This document shows positions 33,205-43,148 of a DNA stretch of 64,000 nt, piece by piece. Made by a program: the position numbers and the translations under genes. Position 1 is the first letter of the stretch, and each line of letters opens with the position of its first letter. A model generated the notes under the pieces. It saw only the letters and a list, made by a program, of their open reading frames with translations, made no database searches and had not been told where the DNA came from. Source of the stretch: Halothermothrix orenii H 168 (lineage in GTDB: Bacteria > Bacillota > Halanaerobiia > Halanaerobiales > Halothermotrichaceae); NCBI RefSeq assembly GCF_000020485.1, contig NC_011899.1, forward strand, positions 587,937 to 651,936, read 5' to 3'.

Positions 33205-35621
33205 TTATTAAATTTAAACATATCCCAGAGGTTATCAAAGAAATTCTGCTGTCCATTACCGTGGAGGTCACACTTACGGGTAGGTATTCTTTCATAGATT
33301 ACCTGCCCGTTATTTGTTATGGGAACCCCGGTTTCCGGGTTTATTTTTTGTACTGGCTCTCCTTTATCAACAATATAGGTTCCTTCAATTACTTCCTGAA
33401 TTTGTTCTTCTTCATTTTCATCTTCATCTTTTTCCTTTTTAATTCCCCCGAATTCAATGGTAGCAGGTCCAACCCTGATTCCACTGCTGGCAAAGTAACT
33501 GTATTCAACAACATTTTCCCGTGGGCAGTTAGGTGTGGCGAGAAGGCCACTTTCTTTATCTATTTTTTCAGTGACTATGGGTTCATGTAGATTTTCAACT
33601 TCGGTAGGGACATTGTGTTTACGGAATATTTCTTTTACAACCCTGGGGGTATATTTATTGGGTAACAACCCGGTTACCGGGTCAATCTCTGCCTTAACGA
33701 TATTATCAGGAACATTAAAGTATTTTACCTCTCTATTTTTAACTACCTGGCGCATATAATTCCCCCATAGCTGGGCGGCTTCAGCACTGGATATTATTTT
33801 GGGGCGGCCATTTTCAGTAAATAGATAATTACCGTTCTCGTCCTTTTGGTCATATTCCATGGGATGGAGGTTATCTTCCCCTATCCAGACACTGGTGACA
33901 AGATCTGGTGTGAAACCAACAAACCAGGCATCTGTATAATTATTGGTTGTTCCTGTTTTACCGGCTACTGGTCTTCCCAGTCTGGCTCTCCATCCGGTTC
34001 CACCGCTAATAACAGATTCCAGCATATTGGTCATGAGATAAGCTACATCCTCAGATAACACTATTTTTTTATCAGGATGGGCTTCATAGATTACATTATT
34101 TCTCCGGTCCATAACTCTGGTAATAACATAGGGTTCTACCCAGATACCTCTGTTGGCAAAGACACCATAGGCAGAGGCCATTTCCATGGGGGTGACCCCT
34201 TTATTCAACCCCCCGAGGGCCAGTGATAGATGTGATTCTTTATTGTCGGCTGGCTGAAAGGTGGATATCCCCATTTCTTCTGCAGTTTTAATAGTATTGT
34301 TGACCCCAACCTGTTTGATCAATTTAACTGCAGCCACATTTATAGAATATCTCAGGGCGGTACGTAATGAAACATAACCGCGGTATTTGTCTTCAAAATT
34401 ACTGGGCCAGATGGAGAGGGGTTCTCCCTGCTCTTTATGGGCCAACATGGGCATATCATTGATAACTGACCCCGGTGACCAGCCCTGTTTAATAGCAGTT
34501 GTATAAACAAAGGGTTTGAAAGCAGAGCCTGGCTGTCTTACGGCCTGGGTTGCTCTGTTAAATTGATCATTTCCTCTTCCTCCAACCATAGCCCTGATGG
34601 CACCGGTCTGAGGTTCAATAGTAATCAGGGCCAGCTGGGGTTGTAATTTATCCGGGGTATTATCCCTTTCAACAGTAGGTAAGTATTTATTTTCAATGGC
34701 TTTTTTAATGGTAGATTCAGCTGTTTTTTGCATTTCGAGGTCAAGGGTTGTATATACCTTTAACCCACCACCATAAACCATCTGGGCCCCGAAACGGTCT
34801 ATTAACCTGTCCCTGACATATCTGATAAAATAGGGGGCCGTATTCTCTTTTTTCGGTTCTGATGGCTTTATTATTATATCCTGTTTTCGAGCACTTTCAT
34901 ATTCTTCTCTGGTAATATAACCCAGTTCTAACATCCGGTTTAAAACTACATTGCGCCTTGTTTTGGCAGCATCAATGTTATTAAAGGGAGAGTAATAGTT
35001 AGGTGCTTTAGGGAGTCCAGCGACTAAAGCACACTCACTTAAGTCAAGCTCCCAGACATGTTTTCCAAAATATTGCTGGGCCGCAGTCTCAACACCATAG
35101 GCACTATGTCCTAAAAAGATTTCATTTAAATACATTTCAAGGATTTCAGGTTTTGTATAGAGTCTTTCAAATTGTAAGGCCAGATAAATTTCCTGAATTT
35201 TACGGTAAAAGGTTCTCTGTTGCCTATGGAAGAGGGCATTTTCAGCAAGCTGCATAGTAATGGTACTAAAACCCTGGGCTATTCTTCCTTCTTTGATATT
35301 GGTTATTAAAGCCCGGGGAATTCCCCAGAAATCAATACCATGATGGGCATAAAATTTAGTATCCTCAATAGCAACAATAGCATTTTGAAGGTCAACAGGT
35401 ATTCTTTCCAGGGGAACGTAGACCCTGTTTTCCCGGTAAAGCTTGGTTAAAAGTTGTCCATCAGCACTATATATTAAAGTGGCCTCATTGGGGCCTTTAT
35501 AATTTGTAATATCCGGAGTATTTTTAATAATCCAGGTTATAGATCCAATGACAAGACCAAAAATAAGAGCAAAAATCAAAATAATGGTAGCAAAAATATA
35601 GTTCTTTCTCTGTTTGGCCAT
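33201..35621 (-). CDS. class A penicillin-binding protein (PBP1A family)
   Basis: About 806 residues: a short cytoplasmic tail, one membrane helix (residues 8-30), a GT51 glycosyltransferase domain (AIEDTKFYAHHGIDFWGIPRA, GFSTITMQLAEN) and a transpeptidase domain with SAFK (QPGSAFKPF), SIN (RYSINVAA) and KTG (AGKTGTTNNYTDAWF). A C-terminal extension of about 150 residues includes an acidic stretch (KKEKDEDENEEEQ). It polymerises and cross-links peptidoglycan. The ATG at 35621 has GAGGGGAGG upstream and is preferred over an earlier in-frame codon at 35645. It converges on mutS2 with a four-base overlap of stop codons and no terminator between. Confidence 0.97.
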   Translation of the reverse strand: MAKQRKNYIFATIILIFALIFGLVIGSITWIIKNTPDITNYKGPNEATLIYSADGQLLTKLYRENRVYVPLERIPVDLQNAIVAIEDTKFYAHHGIDFWGIPRALITNIKEGRIAQGFSTITMQLAENALFHRQQRTFYRKIQEIYLALQFERLYTKPEILEMYLNEIFLGHSAYGVETAAQQYFGKHVWELDLSECALVAGLPKAPNYYSPFNNIDAAKTRRNVVLNRMLELGYITREEYESARKQDIIIKPSEPKKENTAPYFIRYVRDRLIDRFGAQMVYGGGLKVYTTLDLEMQKTAESTIKKAIENKYLPTVERDNTPDKLQPQLALITIEPQTGAIRAMVGGRGNDQFNRATQAVRQPGSAFKPFVYTTAIKQGWSPGSVINDMPMLAHKEQGEPLSIWPSNFEDKYRGYVSLRTALRYSINVAAVKLIKQVGVNNTIKTAEEMGISTFQPADNKESHLSLALGGLNKGVTPMEMASAYGVFANRGIWVEPYVITRVMDRRNNVIYEAHPDKKIVLSEDVAYLMTNMLESVISGGTGWRARLGRPVAGKTGTTNNYTDAWFVGFTPDLVTSVWIGEDNLHPMEYDQKDENGNYLFTENGRPKIISSAEAAQLWGNYMRQVVKNREVKYFNVPDNIVKAEIDPVTGLLPNKYTPRVVKEIFRKHNVPTEVENLHEPIVTEKIDKESGLLATPNCPRENVVEYSYFASSGIRVGPATIEFGGIKKEKDEDENEEEQIQEVIEGTYIVDKGEPVQKINPETGVPITNNGQVIYERIPTRKCDLHGNGQQNFFDNLWDMFKFNN

Positions 35622-35645
35622 TAACTTTCCTCCCCTCACTATCAC

Positions 35646-36097
35646 ATATTATAACATAAAAACCTTTAGTTTAATACCCCTTGTTAGAGGCCCCCATGTT
35701 CTGTTATAATAAAGAAAATATTAATTCATATCATGTTTTTATTAGTGATAACATGATAAAAATCCTTTTTGTTAAATTATGTAATATTTGTTATTTTAAC
35801 CATAATAGAACTATTTTACTACTTCAGGGGTTTTGGTACCATGTGATTTCTGTAGTCCTGTTTAATTAAAATAAAAAATAGTGACAACCAATTACTTTTA
35901 ATAAGCCCGGGTAATTTTAATGGAATTTTTCTGATTCCGGGAAATAACTGGCTTGCCAAATAGGGAAAATGGTTACATAGTCTGGTTTTTGATGTTTTAC
36001 ATTTTATCAATTTATATATTTGTTATATATTTGCATGTTATATTTTGTATAGAAAAATTTAAATAAAAAGTGTTTATTATAATTGGAGGTGTAAATA
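35646..36097. other. intergenic region upstream of PBP1A and tyrS
   Basis: An AT-rich divergent spacer. TATAAT reads toward PBP at 35648-35653, with only a weak -35 box. No T-box core, specifier structure or terminator was found before tyrS, unlike metG, thrS and pheST here. Two short reading frames across it have neither ribosome sites nor recognisable sequence. Confidence 0.5.
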
Positions 36098-37321
36098 TTG
36101 GATATAAATGAACAGCTAAATATTTTAAAAAGAGGGGTTAGTGAATTAATAACAGAAAAGGAGTTGAAAAAGAAATTAGAGCTAGCCAGAGAAGAAGGAC
36201 GTCCCCTGCGGGTAAAACTGGGACTGGACCCCACAGCACCTGATATTCATCTTGGTCATAGTGTTGTTTTAAGGAAGTTAAAACAATTTCAGGACTTAGG
36301 CCATGAGGTATACCTTATAATTGGCGATTTTACCGGAATGATTGGAGACCCTACCGGGAAGTCGGTTACCAGAAAACAATTAACAGAAGAAGAAGTCAGG
36401 GAAAATGCTAAAACCTATCGGGAACAGTTTTCCAAAATACTTAACCCCGATAAGACAAAGCTTGTTTTCAATTCTAATTGGCTTTCAGACCTGAATTTAT
36501 CTGATGTTATTGAGTTATCTTCTAAATATACTGTTGCCAGAATGCTGGAAAGGGAAGATTTCTCCCAGAGGTATAAAAGTGGTAAACCGATTAGTATACA
36601 TGAGTTTATTTACCCTTTAATGCAGGGTTATGATTCGGTTGCCATAAAAGCTGACATTGAACTTGGAGGAACTGACCAGAAGTTTAATTTACTGGTGGGG
36701 AGACACCTTCAAAAAGAATTCGGGCAGAAGCCCCAGGTAATCATGATGATGCCCATCCTGGAAGGCCTGGATGGGGTTAACAAGATGAGTAAAAGCCTTG
36801 ATAATTATATTGGAATTAACGATGAACCTAAAGACATGTATGGTAAGGTTATGTCCATACCGGATAGTTTAATAACCAGGTATTTTGAATTATTGACCGA
36901 TGTGCCTGAAGATAAAATAAATGAAATGAAGAAGAGCATGGAAGAAGACCGGGTTAATCCAATGAATTTCAAAAAAGAGCTGGCCAGGATTATAGTTACT
37001 GAATACCATGGTCAGGATGCTGCCAGGGAAGCTGAAAAGGAGTTTAAGCGGGTTTTTTCCCAGGGTAAACTCCCTGAAGATATTCCGGAAGTAATAATTG
37101 AGCAGAAAGATCTGGAAGATGGGAAGATGTGGATTGTTCATTTGATAGCGGCTACAGGGCTTGTTAAGAGTAATAGTGAAGCTCGCAGGATGATTAAACA
37201 GGGAGCAGTTTCCATAAATGATGAAAAACATAAAAGTATCAATGAGGACATTAAAGTAGAAGATGGAATGATTATTAGAATTGGCAAGAGAAGGTTTGCT
37301 AAAATTAAACTTCCGGATTAA
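36098..37321 (+). CDS. tyrS: tyrosyl-tRNA synthetase
   Basis: 407 residues with class I motifs HIGH as HLGH ([15 protein letters not shown]) and KMSKS (NKMSKSLDN). The C-terminal S4 RNA-binding domain begins near [17 protein letters not shown]. The sequence pattern [13 protein letters not shown] places it in the TyrZ-type clade rather than the classical Bacillus TyrS clade (inference). It starts at TTG with GGAGGTG upstream. It is a lone gene ending just before the hairpin that precedes yunB. Confidence 0.96.
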   Translation: MDINEQLNILKRGVSELITEKELKKKLELAREEGRPLRVKLGLDPTAPDIHLGHSVVLRKLKQFQDLGHEVYLIIGDFTGMIGDPTGKSVTRKQLTEEEVRENAKTYREQFSKILNPDKTKLVFNSNWLSDLNLSDVIELSSKYTVARMLEREDFSQRYKSGKPISIHEFIYPLMQGYDSVAIKADIELGGTDQKFNLLVGRHLQKEFGQKPQVIMMMPILEGLDGVNKMSKSLDNYIGINDEPKDMYGKVMSIPDSLITRYFELLTDVPEDKINEMKKSMEEDRVNPMNFKKELARIIVTEYHGQDAAREAEKEFKRVFSQGKLPEDIPEVIIEQKDLEDGKMWIVHLIAATGLVKSNSEARRMIKQGAVSINDEKHKSINEDIKVEDGMIIRIGKRRFAKIKLPD

Positions 37322-37347
37322 ACTAAAAATAAACTAAGAACTTATTT

Positions 37348-37379
37348 CCCCCCTCCTGCATAATATGTTAGGAGGGGGG
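37348..37379 (+). promoter_or_regulatory. hairpin sequestering the yunB ribosome-binding site
   Basis: CCCCCCTCCT and AGGAGGGGGG form a perfect 10-bp stem around GCATAATATGTT. The 3' arm is the ribosome site of the TTG-started yunB gene, seven bases before that codon. No T run follows immediately, so it is not a classical terminator. The stem would hide the site unless melted. Confidence 0.75.
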
Positions 37380-37385
37380 ATATCT

Positions 37386-38033
37386 TTGTTTTTAAAAAGG
37401 GGTATATTACTTAAGTTTTTTATATTTATCGTAATATTGATAATCATGGTTACTGTTTTTATTCAGAAAACCCTGACACCCGCCTTTATAAGTCTGGCTG
37501 AAGTAGAAGCGGTTGGCCTGGCAACTACTGCTATAAACAGGGCGGTGGATGAAGAATGTGAAGGAATTAAGTATGAAGACATAATAAATTATGTTGTCAG
37601 TGATGAAGGTTATGTGGTTTTAATGCAACCAAATATTAATTATATAAATAGCTTTTCTTCAAGGGTTTCATTAAATATCCAGAAGAGATTGAATAAAATG
37701 AATTCCAATGTTGTAGCTATACCACTGGGAAGGGTCCTGGGTATAGAGCTTCTGGCAGGGTTGGGACCGAAGGTTAAGGTGAAAATTATACCGGTAGGGT
37801 TTGCCCGGCCGCCGGTTATTAGAGATACTTTTGAGTCTGCCGGGATAAACCAGACACGCCATAAAATATACATGGAAGTAAATGTTAAATTAAAATTAAT
37901 TGTTCCTTTTTCAGAAAAAACGATTAGCCTGAAAACAGATGTACCTATAACCGAAGTTACTATAATGGGTAAGGTTCCCAGGGTCTATGTGGGGATAAAT
38001 AATGAAGGTTCAAAGGGTATTTTGACAAAATAA
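37386..38033 (+). CDS. yunB: sporulation protein YunB
   Basis: About 215 residues: one N-terminal membrane helix (FFIFIVILIIMVTVFI), then a YunB domain with LAEVEAVGLATTAINRAV, IPLGRVLGIELLAGLGPKVKVKIIPVG, and GINQTRHKIYMEVNVKLKLIVPF. YunB is made under sigma-E control in Bacillus and is needed for proper sporulation; its mechanism is not known. The start TTG at 37386 is chosen because AGGAGGGGGG lies seven bases upstream; the frame also reads through from 37365. Confidence 0.9.
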   Translation: MFLKRGILLKFFIFIVILIIMVTVFIQKTLTPAFISLAEVEAVGLATTAINRAVDEECEGIKYEDIINYVVSDEGYVVLMQPNINYINSFSSRVSLNIQKRLNKMNSNVVAIPLGRVLGIELLAGLGPKVKVKIIPVGFARPPVIRDTFESAGINQTRHKIYMEVNVKLKLIVPFSEKTISLKTDVPITEVTIMGKVPRVYVGINNEGSKGILTK

Positions 38034-38095
38034 CGTTATCCTGTAAAAAATAATAATGAATATGTTACTGTAGATTACTTTTATCAAGGTATTTC

Positions 38096-38122
38096 AGGGA
38101 AACCATCTGGTTTCCCTTTTTT
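38096..38122 (+). terminator. terminator after yunB
   Basis: AGGGAAACCA and TGGTTTCCCT form a 10-bp stem with a two- to four-base loop, followed by six T. Confidence 0.9.
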
Positions 38123-38157
38123 AACTAATATAGTATAGTTAAAAATTATGTGTTAAA

Positions 38158-38275
38158 TGTGTCCCAGGGATGGAGCCAGTATTAAAACAGGATATGGGGC
38201 AACGAGGCCGTCAAAATTCCCCGGGGTTAAAAATAGCTGTTCCACGGGGTATACTCCCCGGTGTATAACGACTTT
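38158..38275 (+). other. GC-rich structured intergenic element, unassigned
   Basis: This stretch is clearly less AT-rich than the spacers around it. It contains the palindrome CCCCGGGG, a hairpin CACGGGG/CCCCGGTG with TATACT in the loop, and an alternative pairing TATAC/GTATA. GGGGCAACGAGGCC precedes it. It begins after a terminator and ends about 130 bases before the PRC-barrel gene. I compared it by eye with common riboswitch cores and recognised none. It could be a small RNA or a leader. Confidence 0.4.
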
Positions 38276-38404
38276 TCATATTTCAGGTTCCAATTTAGAA
38301 GCAATTGTTATAATATTTTATTAATTTTTTTATGTAATTCTCTTAATAATTAAAAATAACCGGGGGGAATAATATAAATATTATCAGAACAGGGGGGGTG
38401 AAAT

Positions 38405-38890
38405 TTGTATAAAGGAATAGAGATTATTGGTCTACCGGTTGTGGAAATAAATACCGGGCGTGTGCTTGGAGAGGTAGAGGATATAATTTTTAGTGAGTTT
38501 GATGGCCTGGTTAAAGGCTTTGTTATAAGAAATAAGAATAAGTATTTTCTGGAGACACATAATATTAATAGAATTGGAGAAGATGCCATAACTGTTTTGA
38601 GTCAAGACCTTTTAAAACCCTGGGAAGAACACAATACCGTGGAGGAAAATGAACAAACCTTCCAGACACTGAATAATACCATTTTTGGAGAAAGGGTTAT
38701 GACAACTTCCGGTAAAGAGGTAGGGAAAGTAAAAGATTTAATTATTGATGAAAACAAAAACAGTGTTATTGGCTTTGAATTGACCGAGGGGGTAATTCAG
38801 GATTTATTGGAGGGGCGGAACCTGCTGCCACTTTCAAATAACCTTATTTATGGACAGGATACCTTATTATTAGATGAAGAGGGGGTTTAA
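38405..38890 (+). CDS. double PRC-barrel domain protein
   Basis: 161 residues made of two PRC-barrel repeats: IEIIGLPVVEINTGRVLGEVEDIIF (residues 5-29 onward) and GERVMTTSGKEVGKVKDLIIDE (about 97-118 onward). PRC barrels occur in photosynthetic reaction centres and in RimM, where they mediate protein contacts. In Bacillota, two-barrel proteins such as YlmC relate to sporulation, but this one's role is unknown. The start is TTG after AGGGGGGGTG. The next gene begins at its stop codon, so the two form a unit. Confidence 0.88.
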   Translation: MYKGIEIIGLPVVEINTGRVLGEVEDIIFSEFDGLVKGFVIRNKNKYFLETHNINRIGEDAITVLSQDLLKPWEEHNTVEENEQTFQTLNNTIFGERVMTTSGKEVGKVKDLIIDENKNSVIGFELTEGVIQDLLEGRNLLPLSNNLIYGQDTLLLDEEGV

Positions 38891-39268
38891 GTGTTGAATA
38901 AAAAGTTTATGGCCGGACTGTTACTGGGAAGCCTTATTGGGATAACAATCGCAACAGTGTCAGGGAGGGTAGTTAAAGAAAAAGTTATGATTGGTTTTAA
39001 AGATGAAAATAAAGACCAGGGTGGTTCCGGGGGAGGTGTTCAGAAGGTAGACTCGGAAAAAAAAGGACAGGGTAAATATGTCGGTCCCGGGGAGAGAGGT
39101 AATGAAAAAAAGGAAGAGATGGTCAGAAATCCTGAAGAAGAGGTCCAGAAAAAGGCCGGACAGGAAGAAGCTTATGTTGCAGACCAGATGCTCAGTAAAC
39201 TTAATTTTGGTAAAAAAATATCACAACTGGAGGAGGCCCTGAAAAATTTAAGGGAAGATAATACCTGA
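38891..39268 (+). CDS. YtxH-like membrane-anchored hydrophilic protein
   Basis: 125 residues. One N-terminal hydrophobic helix with a glycine zipper (FMAGLLLGSLIGITIATVSG) is followed by a long Glu/Lys/Gly-rich region and a final helix (FGKKISQLEEALKNLRED). The layout resembles the YtxH family of envelope or stress proteins, but there is little sequence to go on. The start is GTG (or TTG one codon later) with AGGGGG upstream, immediately after the PRC-barrel gene. Confidence 0.7.
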   Translation: MLNKKFMAGLLLGSLIGITIATVSGRVVKEKVMIGFKDENKDQGGSGGGVQKVDSEKKGQGKYVGPGERGNEKKEEMVRNPEEEVQKKAGQEEAYVADQMLSKLNFGKKISQLEEALKNLREDNT

Positions 39269-39289
39269 TTGTGATAGGAGCTGGGGCGA

Positions 39290-40345
39290 TTGTTAAAACG
39301 GTATAAAAATGAATTAAAAATAGGAATTATGCTCCTGGTACTGGGGGGCATAATTTATTTTATACTATTAATAAAAAAAGTTCTTTTACCTTTTGTCTTT
39401 GGTACCTTTCTCGCCTATTTATTTAACCCTCTAATAACTTTTTTGCGAAAGAGAAATATTTCACGGATTACAGCCCTGTATATATTAATACTTGTGGTCT
39501 TAATCTTGTTTATTTCCATCAGCATATTTATATTACCAATCTTTATAAGGGAACTTGAAGAATTAACTGTTACCCTGCCTAAATATGTTAATTCTCTCGA
39601 AAAGTATGTTGAGTATGTGAACCGGGAATACAGGCGGATACATCTGCCTGAAGTAATTAAAGAGGTCATTGATCAGGCCCTGGCAAAACTGGAAAATTTC
39701 ATTCTTAATTTTATTGAAAACCTGACCACATCGGTAATAAATTCCCTTACCTATATTGTAAGTTTGTTTATCTCTCCTATTATTACATATTATATCCTCA
39801 AAGATTATGAAGAGATCCAGTCTTCATTTTTGAATATTGTTCCCAAAAAGTACCGGAAACCGGTGTTGAAAAGTGGTCGGGAAATAAGTAAAATCTTTGT
39901 GGGATTTTTAAGGGGCCAGATCTGGGTCAGTATTATTGTTGGTGTCTTCAGTACCCTGGGATTGATGTTGTTTAAAGTAAAATTTTATCTATTGCTGGGG
40001 ATTCTGGCCGGGATAACCAATATGATACCATATTTTGGTCCAGTAATCGGGGCTATCCCGGCGGTAATGATAGCTTTTTTATCATCTCCAGTCAAGGCCT
40101 TTGGTGTCATCATCTTATTTTCTTTGATTCAACAGGTTGAAAGCAGTATTATTGGACCTAAAATTTTTAGTAACCGGGTTGGCCTTCATCCCCTGACGAT
40201 TATTTTTGTTCTCCTGGCAGGTGCAGATATATTTGATGGCTGGGGGCTTATTTTTGCTGTTCCTGTTGCCGGTAGTTTAAAAGTTATTTTTAAAATATTT
40301 ATTGAACAGATAATTTCTATTAAGGGTTTGAGTGGTCAGGAGTAG
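39290..40345 (+). CDS. AI-2E family transporter / UPF0118 permease (YrrI-like)
   Basis: 351 residues with about eight helices and the family motifs FGTFLAYLFNPLITFLRKR, SPIITYYILKDYEEI, and GILAGITNMIPYFGPVIGAIPA. Members include TqsA (AI-2 export) and Na+(Li+)/H+ antiporters, so the substrate cannot be assigned. Bacillus yrrI lies directly before alaS as here, which supports orthology. The start TTG follows AGGAG. It ends just before the alaS promoter. Confidence 0.92.
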   Translation: MLKRYKNELKIGIMLLVLGGIIYFILLIKKVLLPFVFGTFLAYLFNPLITFLRKRNISRITALYILILVVLILFISISIFILPIFIRELEELTVTLPKYVNSLEKYVEYVNREYRRIHLPEVIKEVIDQALAKLENFILNFIENLTTSVINSLTYIVSLFISPIITYYILKDYEEIQSSFLNIVPKKYRKPVLKSGREISKIFVGFLRGQIWVSIIVGVFSTLGLMLFKVKFYLLLGILAGITNMIPYFGPVIGAIPAVMIAFLSSPVKAFGVIILFSLIQQVESSIIGPKIFSNRVGLHPLTIIFVLLAGADIFDGWGLIFAVPVAGSLKVIFKIFIEQIISIKGLSGQE

Positions 40346-40357
40346 ATATGGTTTATG

Positions 40358-40386
40358 TTGACAAAGCCCCTGTTTTCTAGTATGAT
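40358..40386 (+). promoter_or_regulatory. sigma-A promoter of alaS
   Basis: Perfect TTGACA and TATGAT separated by 17 bases, about 50 bases before the alaS start. No room for a T-box remains. Confidence 0.85.
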
Positions 40387-40437
40387 TTAAATAAATATCA
40401 GAAAATACATATTCTTTTTCTTTAAGGGGGAGTAGAC

Positions 40438-43068
40438 ATGGTTACAACTTCTGATGAACTAAGAAAAGCATACCTTGACTTTTTTAAAGATAGAGGACAC
40501 CTGGTATTACCGAGTGCTCCACTTATACCCCGGAATGACCCCAGCCTACTCTGGATTAATGCGGGAATGGCTCCTTTTAAACCATATTTTGATGGGAGGA
40601 AAAAACCTCCCAAAACCAGGATTTCAACCAGCCAAAAATGTATCAGGACCAATGATATAGAAAACGTCGGGAAGACAGCCAGACACCTGACTTTTTTTGA
40701 AATGCTCGGCAATTTTTCCTTTGGAGATTATTTTAAGGAAGAGGCCATAGAATGGGCCTGGGAATTTGTAACCAGAGTTCTAAATTTAGAGGAGAACAGG
40801 CTCTGGATTACTATATATAAAGATGATGATGAAGCCTTTAAAATCTGGCATGATAAAGTTGGGGTACCTGAGAACAGAATTGTTAGAATGGGTAAAAAGG
40901 ATAATTTCTGGGAAATAGGAACCGGTCCCTGTGGTCCCTGTTCTGAAATCCATTATGATCGTGGTGAAGAATTTGGAAATTCCAGTGAAGATGTAATTGG
41001 TGGTGAAGGGGACAGGTTTCTAGAAATCTGGAACCTTGTCTTTACTCAGTATAACAGGACAGAAGATGGGGAATATTTATCCCTGCCCCAGAAAAATATA
41101 GATACGGGCATGGGTCTGGAGAGGGTTGCCTCCCTTCTTCAGGGGGTCAATTCAAATTTTGAGACAGACCTCTTAAAACCGATAATTAACTTTGTAAGCC
41201 AGGATAGTGGAGTTCAATATACGGAGGGACAGAGGGTTCCCTTCAGGGTTATATCTGACCATATCAGAGCGGTTACAATGGCTATCCATGATGGGGTTCT
41301 CCCTTCAAATGAGGGACGTGGTTATGTTATAAGACGGCTTTTAAGAAGAGCTGTGAGGTATGGTGGCAAACTTAATTATGAGGAACCCTTCCTTTATAAA
41401 ATTGTACCTGTTGTTGTCGATATTATGTCCGGTGGGTATCCGGAACTTAAAGAAAAAGAAGAACATGTTAGCTCTGTAGTCAAATCAGAGGAGGAAAGAT
41501 TTTTCCAGACACTGGAACAGGGTTTAAACATTTTAAATGAGATGATGGAAGAAATGAAAGATAAGGGAGAGAAAATCCTGTCAGGTAAAAATGCCTTCAA
41601 ACTCTATGATACCTATGGATTTCCACTGGATTTAACCAGAGATGTTCTGGCTGAACATGGTTATAAGGTAGATGAAGACGTTTTTACCAGAGAAATGGAA
41701 AAACAGCGGGAACGGGCCCGTCAGGCCAGGGCCGATGTTGGTTTCAGTGGAACAGATGGGGAAGGTATTTATAAAGAACTCAGGGAGGAACTCGGTGAGA
41801 CTGAGTTTACCGGTTATCGGTCCCTGTCAAATACGACCAGGATAGTGGGCATTGTTAAGGATGGGCAGCCTGTTGAGTCCTTGAATAATGGGGAAAAAGG
41901 AGAAATTATCCTTAATGTTACTCCGTTTTATGCCCGGGGTGGTGGTCAGGTAGGTGATAAGGGTATTCTGATAGACAGTGAACATAGAGCCCGGGTTTAT
42001 GATACCAGAAAAAAGGGCGGATTAACTGTTCATTATACTGAAGTTGAGAAGGGTGAATTCAGGATAGACCAGGTTGTTGAAGCCAGGGTTGATGAAGAAC
42101 TTCGTTATAACATAGCCAGAAACCATTCAACTACCCATTTACTCCATAAAACACTGAAAGAAGTGCTGGGTGACCATGTTAACCAGTCAGGATCACTGGT
42201 AGCTCCCGACAGGCTGCGGTTTGATTTCAGTCATTATGCTCCCCTGACTGAGGAAGAAATAAACAGGATTGAAGATACTGTTAATGAGAAGATTTTATCA
42301 AATTTACCGGTAGAAATACTGGAAATGCCCTTTGAAAAGGCTAAAGAGATGGGGGCTGTTGCCCTTTTCGGTGAAAAGTATGGCCATATTGTTAGAGTGG
42401 TAAAAATAGGGGATTATAGCATAGAATTATGTGGAGGGACCCATGTAGACAGAACCGGTGAAATTGGAAGTTTCAAGATTGTCAGTGAAGGAAGTGTTGC
42501 GGCCGGAGTCAGGAGAATTGAAGCCTTGACAGGAAAAAGTGTTCTGGAACATATCAGAAAAAACGATAATACAATAAAAAAGATTAGTAGTATCCTCAAG
42601 ACTTCTCCAGATGAAGTTATTGGCAGGTTGTCTGGTTTGCTGGAAGAACAGAATGAATTAGAAAATAAATTACAATCACTAAAAGATCAATTAGCTACTT
42701 CCCGGGTGGATGAATTAGTTGATGAAGTTCAGAAGATAAATGGAGTTAAAGTCCTGACCGCGGAATTGAAGGGAATTGAAAGTGATAATCTAAGAAAACT
42801 ATCTGATAAACTTAAAGAAAAAATGGAATCAGGTATTATTGTTCTGGCATCAAATCTGGGCAATAAAGTTATTTTTGTAAGTGTTGTTACTGACGATCTT
42901 GTGGAGAGGGGCTTTCATGCCGGCAAGTTAATAGGCAAAGTAGCCAGGGTCACCGGTGGTGGCGGTGGAGGACGTCCCGATATGGCTCAGGCCGGTGGAA
43001 AAAAGGTTGATAAAATTACGGAAGCCCTGGATGAAGGAAAAAGAATTATATCAAATCATCAAAGTTAA
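40438..43068 (+). CDS. alaS: alanyl-tRNA synthetase
   Basis: 876 residues in the usual order: class II catalytic core (DFFKDRGH, HLTFFEMLGNFSFGDYFKEEAI, GMGLERVAS), editing domain with the zinc-binding HSTTHLLH and CGGTHVDRTGEIG, then the oligomerising C-Ala/DHHA1 domain ending GGGGGGRPDMAQAGG. It charges tRNA-Ala and clears Ser/Gly mischarging. AAGGGGG precedes the ATG. It is followed by ireB as in Bacillus (alaS-yrzL). Confidence 0.98.
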   Translation: MVTTSDELRKAYLDFFKDRGHLVLPSAPLIPRNDPSLLWINAGMAPFKPYFDGRKKPPKTRISTSQKCIRTNDIENVGKTARHLTFFEMLGNFSFGDYFKEEAIEWAWEFVTRVLNLEENRLWITIYKDDDEAFKIWHDKVGVPENRIVRMGKKDNFWEIGTGPCGPCSEIHYDRGEEFGNSSEDVIGGEGDRFLEIWNLVFTQYNRTEDGEYLSLPQKNIDTGMGLERVASLLQGVNSNFETDLLKPIINFVSQDSGVQYTEGQRVPFRVISDHIRAVTMAIHDGVLPSNEGRGYVIRRLLRRAVRYGGKLNYEEPFLYKIVPVVVDIMSGGYPELKEKEEHVSSVVKSEEERFFQTLEQGLNILNEMMEEMKDKGEKILSGKNAFKLYDTYGFPLDLTRDVLAEHGYKVDEDVFTREMEKQRERARQARADVGFSGTDGEGIYKELREELGETEFTGYRSLSNTTRIVGIVKDGQPVESLNNGEKGEIILNVTPFYARGGGQVGDKGILIDSEHRARVYDTRKKGGLTVHYTEVEKGEFRIDQVVEARVDEELRYNIARNHSTTHLLHKTLKEVLGDHVNQSGSLVAPDRLRFDFSHYAPLTEEEINRIEDTVNEKILSNLPVEILEMPFEKAKEMGAVALFGEKYGHIVRVVKIGDYSIELCGGTHVDRTGEIGSFKIVSEGSVAAGVRRIEALTGKSVLEHIRKNDNTIKKISSILKTSPDEVIGRLSGLLEEQNELENKLQSLKDQLATSRVDELVDEVQKINGVKVLTAELKGIESDNLRKLSDKLKEKMESGIIVLASNLGNKVIFVSVVTDDLVERGFHAGKLIGKVARVTGGGGGGRPDMAQAGGKKVDKITEALDEGKRIISNHQS

Positions 43069-43148
43069 CAGGGTTTTGGAAATTAGTATAGAATTATTAA
43101 TATAATGGTGCCTTTTTAAGGAAGATAGAAGAAAAGGATGTGATTATT

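Noticed and set aside
35681..35869. 62-codon frame in the PBP1A-tyrS spacer
   Set aside because: No ribosome site, no recognisable sequence, low-complexity AT-rich composition.
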